Source of the DNA: Dryococelus australis | Taxonomy: Eukaryota; Arthropoda; Insecta; Phasmatodea; Phasmatidae | Assembly: GCA_029891345.1 (NCBI GenBank) | Contig: CM056993.1 | Location: forward strand, 276,846,016 to 276,910,015 | DNA: 64,000 nucleotides | Reading direction: 5' to 3' | Shown: positions 1-11,162 of the stretch, one piece after another | Layout: every line of letters starts with the position of its first letter | Numbering within the stretch: position 1 is the first letter of the stretch | The notes under the pieces: model-generated | Databases searched by the model: none | Seen by the model: the letters and a program-made list of their open reading frames with translations, nothing else | What the model was told of the DNA's origin: nothing | Program-made: the position numbers and the translations under genes

Positions 1-317
1 GCCAGTATAGGGCTTTGATGCGAGTGTGACCTTGAGTTGGCGAAGCGCATGCGCGATGTGTGGGTGGGGGGCCCGCGGGCTAATTACGAAATATCTCGTC
101 TGCATGTTATATGCCGATTTACGCCATAAAAGCTAAGTATCGGTTTCGTTACTTTCATTTCATTCCCACGTCCTAAAAGGAACGATTACCCGATAAGATA
201 GAAGTATCCTTGCCACAGCCACACCCCGATTTATTTATTTTTCGCGCGACCTTGGAGTCTACTTATCGTTCAGGAAAAGACGTTCTAGACAGTAAACTAC
301 AAGCCACTTCTCTTCTA
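1..317. other. Unassigned sequence
   Basis: No open frame, RNA gene or repeat is recognised here. The sequence is mixed in base composition and ends at the first short TA-MITE. Confidence 0.5.
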
Positions 318-536
318 TAGGTCATTCACGGTAAAGTGAGCAGTTTTTGAAGCCTTCTCATTTGGAATAGTAGTCAATACATATATTTTATTGTAGCTTT
401 AAATGCTAACTTTCGGGTATGGTGAAATCTATACACTGTGTTTATAACATTAATGGCAATATTTATTTGAAAAAGTAATGGAAGGATAAAAAATGGCTGC
501 TACGAAAAAAGTGCTCAATTGACCGAGAACAGCGTA
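318..536 (-). mobile_element. Short TA-MITE, copy 1
   Basis: This 219-bp element is flanked on both sides by TA (316-317 and 537-538), the target duplication of Tc1/mariner elements. Its ends are imperfect inverted copies of the family terminus (consensus TAGGCTGTTCACGGTAAAG). The interior matches, in reverse, the short class at 36,306-36,540, including the region around AAATGAGAGGGC. It has no coding capacity. Confidence 0.8.
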
Positions 537-896
537 TATGCTTCATATTAGTGGGTTTGTTGAGAGGTCTCCCTTTCGGCGACTCTTCATTTGCTGCATG
601 TACGTACGTCTCGTACGCGATAATCGCTATTGATTAAACTTTTCTAAATCCTGTTCTGGCAGCTGCCATCTGAAATTATGATTTCGATTACGCACCACCA
701 GTCTCTTCGTTTCTTCTGGATCCAAGTGTTCTATCATGTTTGTAACCGTAATGTTGTAAACAGCTTTATGCCGTTTTATCGACTTTGGGTTAGTAACTTA
801 CTTTTTCTCGCGTCCGTCACTCTAAGGATATATGTGTGAGACGTATGTAAAACCCGTTATTTTCAGGGTGAAGTTTTCGTTTAGTTTTCTTGTTTA
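537..896. other. Unassigned sequence
   Basis: AT-rich sequence between two TA-MITEs. Nothing coding or repetitive is recognised. Confidence 0.5.
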
Positions 897-1300
897 TAGG
901 CTGCTCAGGGTAAAATGAGCACTTTTGAAAGCCCTGCTTATGATCTACATGTATACACGTTGTGTATTATTCCATCTTATGTACAATTAACATTGCCATG
1001 GGCCTCATCACTTTATTCATTCGTCGGCCAAATGAAAATATAAAATTATAAAGATAGTAAATACTTTACAAATGTACTCATTTTTATACTTCAATGTATT
1101 AAAAAACAGAAAGCGAAAGAAATAATTTTAAGTTATCACACACCTAACACTTTTTATTCGACGAACTACTTTCTATCCATCGTTACCAACTTTACTGGGC
1201 GAATGTCACTCAGCGCGCCTATTAAAATATACGCATGCAGGGGCAGTGACTGATTTCTAAGGTTCATTTCTAAATTGCTCACTTTATCGTGAACAGCCTT
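897..1300 (+). mobile_element. Long TA-MITE, copy 1
   Basis: This 404-bp non-coding element begins TAGGCTG and ends CAGCCTT. TA precedes it (895-896) and a decayed TC follows. The left arm reads toward a CCTGCTTA block and the right arm carries the CGATAAAGTGAGCA variant of the terminus in reverse. The long class (about 400-420 bp) shares only its ends with the short class. The TA duplication and lack of coding sequence fit a Tc1/mariner-type MITE. Confidence 0.85.
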
Positions 1301-1375
1301 TCAATACTATTCTCGCACCGTTTGGTAAACCAGCCGTAATCTTCTCACATACAATAGGAATTCTCGATTGTTAAG

Positions 1376-1635
1376 GGGCCGCGGTGGCGTAGAGGCCAGA
1401 CTACTCCCCTCCCACATAGGCGAACTGGGTTCGATTCCCGGCGGGGTCGCTCCCGAGTTTTCGCATGTGGGAATTGTGATTGTGACGGACGATGCCGTCG
1501 GTCGGCGGGTTTTGTTGGGGATCTCCCGTTTCCCCGCCCTTGCATTCCGGCGCTGCTCCATACTCACCTCACTTCACCTTCATTCATCGGCTCTCAGAGC
1601 CTCGATGTCAAGAGCCGTCCAAATCTCTCCACTCC
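1376..1635 (+). mobile_element. tRNA-derived SINE, family A, full length
   Basis: The head is a tRNA-like Pol III promoter: an A box around GTGGCGTAGAGG and a near-consensus B box GGTTCGATTCC. A conserved non-tRNA body follows, ending around AAATCTCTCCACTCC. The flanks ATTGTTAAG (1367-1375) and ATTGTGAAG (1636-1644) match at 8 of 9 bases, a target-site duplication typical of LINE-driven insertion. Related copies lie at 13.8, 21.7, 35.0 and 57.3 kb. It is not a functional tRNA gene. Confidence 0.9.
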
Positions 1636-1781
1636 ATTGTGAAGCTGTCATGTCATAGTTGTCATAGTCGTGTAGCTGCGGCGCCGTTTTGAGAGCGGAA
1701 CGCGTGCAGCAGTAGCAACTGCGACTCCTGCCTTCGTTCAAAGGAAACAGATGTCATGGCAACTCGACGCCACCCCGTTAA

Positions 1782-1933
1782 AGTGATATTTCACTTCTTT
1801 TTATTTGTTTATCTGAAAGAGCTTTCGAAAAGTGCCCCCTTAATGCAGTTATTAGTTCTCCAATCATTATAGTTTTCAAAATATTACACTCAAAAGTCTT
1901 AATTTTCCGAATTCGCCAGCATAGTAGGCTTTG

Positions 1934-2000
<67 letters not shown>

Positions 2001-2429
2001 ATCAAATTGCATTTAATGCAAATCTGTGTGGTGTGCAGAACATACTGATTCAGTATGAGTGCGACTTATAAACAGGTGAGCAAGTATTAGCATTCTGAAT
2101 TTTGTGGAAAATAGGGGTCAGACTTGTAAATATCTTTTTGTTCATTCAAGCAAAACTATCCACATTCATTTAATTAATATTTTTAAACCATAACATGTAG
2201 AGGAAAAGTTGTTTTTGTTCTTTCGTAGCTCGTAACACAAATGCAGTTTGCCAAGCTTAGACTCTTAATTCAACTTTTTGAAGCTGCCTATAACACTCTT
2301 GTGTCGGAATTTGAGTGTTATATTTTGAAAACTACAATGATTTGACAACTAACAACTTTATTACGGGGGCATTTTTCGAAACCCCTCTCAGAAAACCAAA
2401 TTTAAAACAAAGAAAAGAGAAATATCACC
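1782..2429. mobile_element. TTAA-flanked element with long inverted arms, copy 1
   Basis: The element is bounded by TTAA at 1778-1781 and 2430-2433. It starts AGTGATATTTC and ends with the inverse of GGTGATATTTC. Each arm extends roughly 130 bp inward as an imperfect inverted repeat (blocks include CTTTCGAAAAGTGCCCCCTT and GTTTTCAAAAT). No transposase is encoded. The TTAA duplication is the hallmark of piggyBac-type elements, so this is probably a non-autonomous relative. It contains a (TA)n tract absent from copy 2. Confidence 0.75.
1937..1998. repeat. (TA)n microsatellite
   Basis: A pure AT dinucleotide tract of about 31 units inside the TTAA element. The sister copy near 13.4 kb lacks it, so it expanded after insertion. 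Confidence 0.95.
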
Positions 2430-2433
2430 TTAA

Positions 2434-3474
2434 GGCTTTTGTGATGCAAAACTCACCGATATACTGTATGTACCCACGTTCGAGACTGTACGACGTATGC
2501 TTAAACTATTTTTCAGTTAGTACTGTTTCGTGGTTTCGTTGCCGTTACCATGTAATCTCGATAACATCCAACGTAAGATTATTTCCCTTGTATTATTTTA
2601 CCATTCAATGGACGGACGTGTAAATAAAATTAAAGTATGCAGATATATGCAATTGTATTAATAAAATTCATCGTGAAGTAAAAGACAAGTTGCCTGACTG
2701 CGAATTGGATTTACAATAATGACTAAATATAGAATTTTACATTTCAAGGATTGCCAATTGTTGTTTTAACCGCCTATTGTTTTCAGGTATTTGGTGCAGC
2801 CTGAAAAATAACATTAACTGGTGGAAGGAACGTCGACTCAGCCTAAGCACTCGTACAACTTCTTACTGTGTAAAAGCATCCCAGTTTGAGTAAGAGGTAT
2901 GGCCGCGTAGAAATTCTTTTCTGAAGTGTTTCGTGAAGAGCAAGGCAAAGAGTGCATTCTTTTGAAACTCGAGCTATCCTTGTGTAACCACTGATCTAAG
3001 GAAACTACACCGCGGGCTCAAAGTTTCATTTTTACACGGCTGAAAGTAATTATATCCGCGCGCTCGTCTGGAGAACTGCATCAAAGCAAAAATTCACCCT
3101 CAAGGAAATTGCGAGTTGTTTGGGTATTTGTAAAATAAACAGACGTTACTCGAAAAGAATTAACCACACACCAAAGTAGGTAACATCTGTCCCTACATTT
3201 CCGTAATGTTGTCAGGTAAATCAATAATCTGTCTAACACTCAATAGAAACTGTTAGAGTTTTTTGAAGAGATGTTTTCTAAAAATTCAGCAAAGAGTTGT
3301 TTGTGCAGTGTTCCCTTGAATACGAAAAAAACTAGTTGTTGATTATCACTGAAACATATCCATTGTAATGACTGCTGAGCAATTCGTTGCCCCACTTCCT
3401 TTCCTTGTACGAAGGACATTTTACACTGTTAACAAAATTCCGTGAAATCACAAAAAATCTCCGTAAACTTGATA
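2434..3474. other. Unassigned AT-rich sequence
   Basis: No gene, RNA or repeat is recognised between the TTAA element and the next TA-MITE. Short open frames here are within chance expectation. Confidence 0.5.
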
Positions 3475-3891
3475 TAAGCTTTTCACGGTAAAATGAGCAC
3501 CTTTTAAAGCCCTGCTTAAGATCTACTTGTATGCTCGTTGTGTATTCTTCCACTTAATGTAATATTAACATTGTCATGGGCCTCATAACTTTATTACTGC
3601 GTCGGTCAAGTGAAACTGTGAAATTATTAGAAAAGTAAATATTTAACAAATCTGCTCATTTGTACAATTTGATGCATATAAAAAAAAAACAGAAAGCGAA
3701 AGAAATAATTTAAGTTATGATAAGAAACACTTTTTATTCTTCGTTGAGGTACGGAACTGCTCCCCTTCCACCGTTACCAACTTTACTAAGCGCATGTCAC
3801 TCACAGTGCCAGTTAAAATATATGCAGGTAGGAGCAGTGACTTTTTTCTAAGGTTGATTTCAAAAGTGCTCACTTTATCGTGAACAGCCTT
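3475..3891 (+). mobile_element. Long TA-MITE, copy 2
   Basis: A 417-bp long-class copy beginning TAAGCTTTTCACGG and ending CAGCCTT. TA lies on the left (3473-3474) and AA on the right. The interior matches copy 1 throughout, including the CCTGCTTAAGATCTACTTGT block. Confidence 0.85.
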
Positions 3892-5334
3892 AAGTTGATA
3901 TTTCTGGTCTTAAAAATGAAATTACCGAAAAATAAAAATTAAAAAATTCAATTTAGCTACAGAGTATTTCACAGCCTATAAAAACGAAATTGAAAGGAGT
4001 TGGAATACTGTATCTTATTCTGGATCGAGATTTGAACACGAATAAAAAAAATTAGCATGTGTGACTCTTACCACTCACCTACAAGCTTCTTGTAACAGTG
4101 TTGTGTATAAATAGGATATCTCTGGAAATATGACACGCGTAACTTTGTCAATTTTTCGTTATGGTTGAGTGTTTTAAGTGTCACATCTAATGCACGTATA
4201 TTAATCATTAAAAACTCGTCCATTGATTCGCACGAATCAATATTATTGCACGCCCTTTGTCACTAAAATCATTTACATAATCCTTCACTAGTAATGTGTT
4301 TATCCCTCTCATTGTGTACTAGTTTATAGTATGCAATAGTGACCAAGATGTTGCCAGGATAGTTGAGTCAGACGAAGTAGTTTTCACGAGGCAGCAAATA
4401 AGTGAGCGGTAGCCATACATCGAGGCATTGGTGTCATAAAATACTCTCCTTACAGGTCTCGATGTGTCTATTAAAGTTGTTATTTTAAGCAATCTGTATA
4501 GAACAGTTCTCGCAATTATACTCTACCCGAAAGAATATCGCAACTCATTTACTCATCTCATGTTGGCGGGCAGTGTTTCGGAAGATCAAGACCCCATCAA
4601 GAGAGCAGCAGTGACGGCAGTCTGGTTATGTTGATGATGTAGGTCGTGGCCCCAAGTCATACCAAGGGTAGACCAAGCCATCGTACGCACAGCTCATTTT
4701 TGTAAAGGTAGACAGAATTTCCGCTAGATTAATGTTCACTTCTCAACATCCGAAAGCAAATCTAAAATGTCAATTCTATTTACAGCAATTTAACTATATT
4801 GGTTATCGAGGTAATCTCAAGTTTCCATCTTATTACAATATAATACGTTTACAAAAGATTCACAGCGACACCACAAACCCATTGCGTTATGCGCAATGAT
4901 TCTACCAGCACGAATATTGCCCTCTTCACTCAGTACACGTCAAGGAAATTTATGCAAGTCGGCCAGGAACGACCCTCAATTAAACAGCCGCTGAGAATAT
5001 AACTCGCTACTGCCAGACACTTGATCGTTTTAACAACACCCTGCCAAATACGCTAAGTTATTGTGGGTGCTGCAACAGTGAATTTCAGAAACCATTTCCC
5101 GTTGAGATGCCTTGCGCAAAATGAGAAAGGAAACATAATAGGACTGAATGACCTACAACAATTAGTAAGGGAGTGTCATGTCATTGAAAATAAGGATTTT
5201 TCAAATTACCACAATTAAAAATAAATGTTAACTAACTGTGGTGAAACAATAAACTCCTGAACCTGCTTATTCACGAGAGGGGACTCCTATAAGAACGAAT
5301 ATAATACAGGGGTTGGAGACCTGCCAGTGAAGAA
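3892..5334. other. Unassigned AT-rich sequence
   Basis: No coding region or repeat is recognised with confidence. Part of the last few hundred bases could be older LINE sequence, since coding similarity begins just downstream, but no reading frame supports that here. Confidence 0.4.
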
Positions 5335-5671
5335 AGTATAATTGCATGAGAAGAGGCACTTGCTGGGAAGGTGGGATGGCTCTGAAAAGGGAAAGTATAT
5401 GCATCAGATATTTCTCAATGTCAGGGAAACGCTTAGGAATAGGTGGCTAGATATAGGGTTGGATTGGATTGGAAAGGGCTTATTAACGTTTCCCAGGTGT
5501 AATGACTGAAAGATTATCCGGGAACGGCTTATAAAATAATTTCTTAACACTGCGCCACGGGAGGTCAGCTACTAAATGTGGGCTACAATCAAGCTCAATA
5601 CCTTATAAGCAAAGCAATTTCAAAGAAAGACTTTTCCAATTTGCTCTAACTAACACGCCACTATGTCCAGT

Positions 5672-5722
5672 TGAGCTGAGAGATTTGGGCGGCGCTTAGC
5701 AACGGGGTATCAAGAGCCGACA
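5672..5722 (-). mobile_element. Tiny 5'-truncated SINE family A insertion inside the LINE
   Basis: These 51 bases match only the 3' end of SINE family A in reverse (GATTTGGGCGGC followed by a decayed CTTAACAACGAGGTCTTGA). The flanks 5660-5671 and 5723-5734 match at 10 of 12 bases and both read as the same LINE codons for cysteine-proline-valine. Insert plus duplication is 63 bp, so the frame is kept. This identifies a target-primed insertion later than the LINE. Confidence 0.8.
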
Positions 5723-6973
5723 ACTCTGCCCAGTGTGCAAAGTGAAGGATACTGCTGGTCATGTTATGCCAGGGTGTGCAAAGGTAAGACACATATGTAC
5801 AAAATATCGGCATAGAATGGGTGAAAAACAACCCATCGAAGTGTCCTTATTAGTACGTTGCAGGTCGGGTTACCAAATCTACACAGACTTTGTCGTTCAG
5901 TTTTGGCGGGAGATTGATGAATAGTATTCAACTTGGTCTAAAACTATTACTAGTGAAAATGACGACTGAAATTTACGGTGGCCACTTATTCTGATATAGT
6001 CACCTATTCTGAGATGGTCGTCTATATGACATTACTATGTCTTGTGCGGAGCATGGTAGAAATATGGCAACATTAGAGCTCATTTTAATGCTGACCAGGC
6101 TTATACAGTAATGTTATGGAAGAGTGCAGTACGTTATGCGATGTTCCCACTGTTCGACGATTCACTGAGTAGTTCGGCTGCACGTGGCGGATGTCATGGT
6201 AGTTGCGTCTATGTGCTTGATGACGGGAGGAGTTGTGCCTAAGAAAGTATTGGTACGGATGTCCGCTATTGGCGATAGTTGGATGAGTGGTGTGGGACCT
6301 GGTTCCAGTTAGTTTGGGCCAGTTTTAGACCGGCTTGTTTGAGGAAGAGGGAGCATCCTAGGATTTGGCTGAGGTTTTAAACTTGGGACCTCCTACTTGA
6401 TGCTGGAGAGGCGTGTCCCTACATGCTGGGCCTGTAATTGGCAAAAGAGAATTGCAGGGTACCATAGCAACACTATTGTGAGTTATTTTTGCATGTTAAT
6501 CAGACTGAGTCAGGCTGACATTGATATAAATGAAACTGTAATCAATGGAATGCAGGGTTTGGCTGGAGCCAACAAGGATTACAAAGGAGGTGGAAATATG
6601 AGAAGGAAATTCTATGTCGACTGGTGATTGGTTAAGGCTAATGAATGCAGGGCGCCGTGATTCATAGTCACCTACCTGTATCTGTTTTTCTCATGTCGCC
6701 TAGCTGGGCGACTTACCTATCGTGACAATTCCCAACTAAAACTAATCACTAAACTGACTGTGACAATCACACTAAATTCGACAACAGAGGATGGAAACAG
6801 AAGAGTTATTTGGATAATTGAGGTGGTAGTAGCTATGATGTGGCATTATTGGTAGTTGATACTAGAACCCCAACTTTCAGAGCAGGACTGGAATGATTAA
6901 AGAAAGGTCTTTCCTTGAGGAAGGATGATGTTCCAGGTTATGTGTAACAGGCCTGCTCTATTCTGGACAATGA

Positions 6974-7330
6974 TTTCCCGAGAAAGCCATGAGACCTAAC
7001 AAAATCTGTACGATCCACAATAAGTATGGTTTCAAGAAGCAAAGTAATGCTTCCAGTATACCCCATTGGGTATTGGTTCTACGATGTGATAGAGGAGAGG
7101 ACAGTCTTCGGCCGGGAAGCATTGTAGTAAACTTAACGGCTCGTTTATACGGCACTGTTTCTCGGGGAAGCCGAAAACACCTAATAAAGACTGCATAATC
7201 TTAAAAGAATTATATAAAGGAAGAAATAAAGCTCTAGGTATATCTCATTGGGAATTGGTTGTGGGAGGTGGTGAAGAGCAGGCCAGGCCTGGCTTCTGCC
7301 GGGATACGCTGCAGTAAACTTCCGATAGGG
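6974..7330 (+). repeat. Two diverged direct repeats of about 175 bp
   Basis: The segment at about 6,974-7,150 is repeated at about 7,157-7,330. Shared blocks in the same order are GAGAAAGCC/GGGAAGCC, ACCTAA(C/T)AAA, CATTGGG(T/A)ATTGGTT, GCCGGGA and AGTAAACTT. The pair sits about 100 bp upstream of the LINE poly(A) run. 3' UTR repeats are known in several LINE families, so this may belong to the element. Confidence 0.65.
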
Positions 7331-7449
7331 GGTAATATGATTGGCTAATTAATTGCTATGAGATGGGTGGTGCCAAACGAGAGTGAACTCACAGTCGTAT
7401 TTCGGCTGCATACGATGCAGCATTGCTAACCTAAAAAAAAAAAAAAAAA

Positions 7450-8650
7450 TCAACCCCAGATTTGGGTGAATCTCAGCTGTTCGATATAAACACCACATTT
7501 TTTGGTGAATGGCTAGAGTTCAGAATAGTATGGCTCCGCCCACCTCCCAACGCACGACGCCGAACTGACCAACGAAAGCAGCCTCGTTCACAAGTCAACT
7601 GTAAATGAAATCCCGTAGGCACATCCACAATGGCAGTGTGAGCCGCTGATCCGAAAGGCTTGGTTTTGTCCAGCAGTCGCTCTCGTTTCTGTGTTCGGGG
7701 TTGGCTTTTTAGTTTTGTCATTGTTCTGTCGATAATGCGCCGCCGCGCCGGTCGGGGCCTACACAGCCCACAACTGCTACGCGAGGCGAGACAAGCACGG
7801 GTGACGTGTGGGGAAAATCAATCAGAATTTTTCACCCTTTTTTTTTTGTACGAGACATCTTTATTCATGGTATTATTGCATTGTAACTGTCTGTTACGTA
7901 TTCTTCGTTTTTCAGTATGCTTTGTGCGTTTTAATGGTCCTTGTTTACTCTATTCACTGGCACTGAAGTGTTTTTTATTATTGTTATTATTTCTCCCGTA
8001 TGTCATTCAAGGTTCATTTCTTTTGTTCCAATAACTTTTCTCGATAGACAATATACTGGCATTTCCAACAGAAGGGCTAATACTTCAAGGGCGAGTTCAC
8101 AATAACAAGAAACAACACAGAACAGAGGATGTAAAAGTATGTAGAACATTCACACAACCAGAAACATTGTGCGAAATTGATTAACAATTGAATAATACTA
8201 TCATTTTCAGCCAATGGAATTTCGTGAGCATGACGTCAGTTGGCAGTGTTGGTAAATAAAGTTTGAATGTTCTGGTTGTCTTTAAACACAAAAATGGATT
8301 TTAGTAACAGAATAGATTTTAAATGTGTTGGAATTGCTTAATTTTCTTTAAAATATTGGCTTTTACGATCTTAAAACTGCCGATAACCTTAAAAAATACC
8401 TGATAGTACACTGTCACCTGTTCTTTCCCCTAAATTTATATCTGCGAAAATTTCTTCATTTCTGCAACATAACGATGTTCCTAACATTTTAAATAAAAAA
8501 CCTTCACTGGACATTTTATATTCTGCTCTGGCTGGTTGTTGCCCCATACGCCTACATACGAAATTAAATAACACTGCTGTAAATAGGAATGGCTACACCC
8601 TATTTCTTTACATGAAACTTTGCTAAACCATCGAAAGGTGATATATGATA
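7450..8650. other. Unassigned sequence
   Basis: No gene is recognised. Open frames around 7,470-8,030 overlap on both strands and resemble no known family. A short imperfect inverted repeat (ACAACCAGAA arms near 8,154 and 8,279) is present, but it is too weak to call an element. Confidence 0.45.
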
Positions 8651-10036
8651 TTACAAATGAGTAATGACTAGTCTTTCACTCGTAGAGAGCTCGTTGTTTA
8701 GCATAGGCAAAGCATATATTCAGTGTCGAGCAGTCTCCTGAGGCACATGCCACCATGCTTCCTGCAACTGCACACGTAGACCGGCCAGTGTTTGGGAAGG
8801 TGGTCGCCCCATCATAACCCATGCGTGTTAAATAGAGGACAAAACTCGAGAATTGACAAGAGACCAAGGAACGGCGTCTACATCTTGTAGAGCCTACTGG
8901 ATCATACGAGACATACTGGAACGAGTATTCTCTTCCAGCATGATTTCACTGGGCATGCTACACAAACATGGCAGAAAATGAGCTGGTAGAGTCTATTAGA
9001 CATATCACTGTGCTGTCTCCGTGTCTTCAACAACCACGAGACGTGAGAGGGAGTCGTAACTGATGACACCCGACCCCAGAACACCTGGTGTCCGGGATGT
9101 ATGGCGTTCACGAATCAGTGCAGGATCATTGTACTGTCCACTGCGGCGCCAAAACCTGCTGCGACCATCATCTACATTGAGATTGAAACGGGACTCATAT
9201 AGGAGAACACAATGCGTCTTCATTCCTCTCTCTAATGCTAAAGTTCCTGGGAACCATTGACGGCGTGTAGCACGATGTCGAAGGGTCAAAAGGCAAACGG
9301 CGCAGTGTACGCCGTGCCTGTAAGTCAGCCTCATTTCAAAGGGCGACGAATGGTTAAGACTGGCAAATGCAGTGCAGGCCCCACAGACTGAAGGATTTTC
9401 CTAGATGTGGCGCCAAAGTACGTCGGCGATTGCGACGGTCTTGCCTACCTGCAGTGTGTCTGGCAGCACGAGTAAAGGCTGTTCACGATAAAGTGAGCAC
9501 TTTTGAAATCAACCTTAGAAAAAAGTCACCGCTTCTCCTTGCATATATTGTAACGGGCGCACTAAGTGGCATGCGCCAAATAAAGTTGGTAACGATGGAT
9601 GGGAAGTAGTTCCATACCTTAACGCTGAATAGAAAGTGTTAGGTGAATATTTATAACTTATATATATATTAGCTTTCTGTTTTTTTAATGCACCGAAGCG
9701 TAAAAATTACCAGATATGTAAAATATTTACTTTTCTGATATTTCCACAGTTTCACCGGGCCGAGGCATGAATAAAGTTATGAGGTCCATGACAATGTTAC
9801 TCTTACATAAGGCGGAAGAATACATAACGTGCATACAAGACTTTCAAAAGTGCCTATTTTTCCGTGAACAGCCTATATTTACTCTACGTGATGTACAACC
9901 TGTATGTACACATAATGTTACAGTGGTGACTGCACGACCAAGATTAACAGCTGTACGACGAGCCGAACATCCGGCTTCGTGCAGTCCGAACACACGACCT
10001 TGTTCAAATGGGTCTGGGTGTTGATATTATTCGCGG
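8651..10036 (-). pseudogene. Tc1-like transposase, decayed, interrupted by a MITE
   Basis: Read on the minus strand, the N-terminal end gives a helix-turn-helix segment (GRVFGLHEAGCSARRTAVNL), typical of Tc1 transposases binding their terminal repeats. After the MITE at 9,475-9,875 comes RHRATRRQWF, then the catalytic-domain block LLYESRFNLNVDDGR, whose YES takes the place of the usual SDES, then RTPGVLGSGVISYD. The C-terminal part carries IEHAW-like and VPQETA-like blocks and stops at 8,651. Without the insert the span is about 980 bp, close to the usual 330-345 codons. Several stops and frame changes make it non-functional. The terminal repeats of the parent transposon were not found. Confidence 0.8.
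9475..9875 (-). mobile_element. Long TA-MITE, copy 3, inside the Tc1-like transposase gene
   Basis: A 401-bp copy in reverse orientation, starting AAGGCTGTTCACGATAAAG and ending CAGCCTA, with TA on each side (9473-9474 and 9876-9877). It splits the Tc1-like transposase between the helix-turn-helix and the catalytic domain, so it inserted after that transposon. Confidence 0.9.
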
Positions 10037-10739
10037 GCACGACGACAAGGCACACTGATCTGTATATTAACACGCAGACTTCTGCTTTTCTAGCCTGCTG
10101 TATGGCCTTTTTAAACATTGGGTACTGGCCACAAGCGCTACGTATATCACGTGTTGTAGTGACGTTTTGCGGCGTCACTTAAACCATTTGCATTGCACTA
10201 CTGGCACTGTATGTGGTCTTGATTTTATCGAAAATGGATGACGCCTCGTGAGTTTAGCATTTCCATGTCCAGCAGTGTACAACCATTCACTTTTATTCGC
10301 TGTCAGGACCTCTCTCATGCACACAATATATTATAAGCAGTTGTGAATCAACAGGTTCGAACTTGAAGCTTGGATTACGTGTAACGACTTAGGCGAAATG
10401 ACTGTTGAAGTACGTTTGTAGGAGGAACGATAGTGTGTCCATGGCCGCGCGCCCGCCAACGCAACGCGCATGTTTCTGCACGGAGGCTGCGAAGTAGAAC
10501 CCAGCCGTGTACTGTAGGTCAACATTTAAATGTGGGTCGGATTGTCAGCCTTCAGGCAACATTGCGACACGCCTCTGTCAGAAATACGGCTCCCAGTGGC
10601 CGTGGTCGCCGAGACGTCACGCCCGTATGGAGAGCAGGCCAAACCGGCCGGTGATGATGTTCGAGCTCAATCACCACTATGACTCACAGTTACACGAGTA
10701 TACCAGTCAGCACACTGCCATCTGTCGCGCCAAGTTTTC
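10037..10739. other. Unassigned, partly GC-rich sequence
   Basis: This lies between the Tc1-like N-terminus and the next MITE. The part at about 10,430-10,700 is richer in CG and open in several frames, but no protein family is recognised. Some of it may be the outer part of the Tc1-like transposon. Confidence 0.4.
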
Positions 10740-11162
10740 TGCGCATTCTCACGATAAAGTGAGCACTTTTGAAATCAACCTTAGAAAAAAGTCACTGCCC
10801 CTACCTGCATATATGTTAACGGGCGCCCTGAGAGACATGCGCTCAGTAAAGTTGGCAACGGTGGATGGGAAAGTAATTCTGTATCTTAACGTCGAATAAA
10901 AAGTGTTACGTAATCATTTCTGTTAATTTTAATTATTTCTTTCGCTTTCCCTTTTTTGAATGCATTGAAGCGTAAACATGGACAGATCTGTAAAATATTT
11001 ACTTTTCTAATAATTTCAGAGTTTCACTTGACCGACGCAAGAATAAACTGACGAGGTTCATGACAATGTTAATCTTACATAAGGCGGAAGAATACACAAT
11101 GTGCATGCAAGTACGTCTTAAGCAGGGCTTTCAAAAGTGCTCATTTTACCGTGAATAGCCTA
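10740..11162 (-). mobile_element. Long TA-MITE, copy 4
   Basis: A reverse-oriented long-class copy. Its right end is TAGCCTA followed by TA (11163-11164). The left terminus is eroded (CGCATTCTCACGATAAAG in place of GGCTGTTCACGATAAAG). The interior closely matches copy 3. Confidence 0.85.

Larger units (their letters stand above)
5335..7449 (+). mobile_element. LINE 3' end: decayed reverse-transcriptase C-terminus, 3' UTR and poly(A)
   Basis: The start encodes GRWDGSEKGKYMHQIFLNVR, typical of the region after the reverse transcriptase domain in Jockey/I/R1-like LINEs. The zinc-knuckle-like LCPVCKVKDTAGHVMPGC follows, and the frame closes at a stop near 5,922. Several stops and a frame change lie between these blocks, so the gene is dead. 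About 1.5 kb of non-coding sequence follows, including a duplicated segment, up to an A17 run at 7,433-7,449 that I take as the poly(A) tail. The 5' part is missing, as is usual for truncated LINE copies. A tiny antisense SINE interrupts the coding region. The clade and the true 5' limit are uncertain. Confidence 0.65.

Noticed and set aside
1375-1450. tRNA gene
   Set aside because: The B box is perfect but the sequence does not fold into a closed acceptor stem. It recurs with the same non-tRNA body elsewhere, so it is a SINE head.
1778-2005. Open frame rich in alternating Ile-Tyr
   Set aside because: It is a translation of the (TA)n microsatellite.
8154-8279. Short inverted repeat (ACAACCAGAA arms)
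   Set aside because: Arms are short and imperfect, with no target duplication or second copy in the window.
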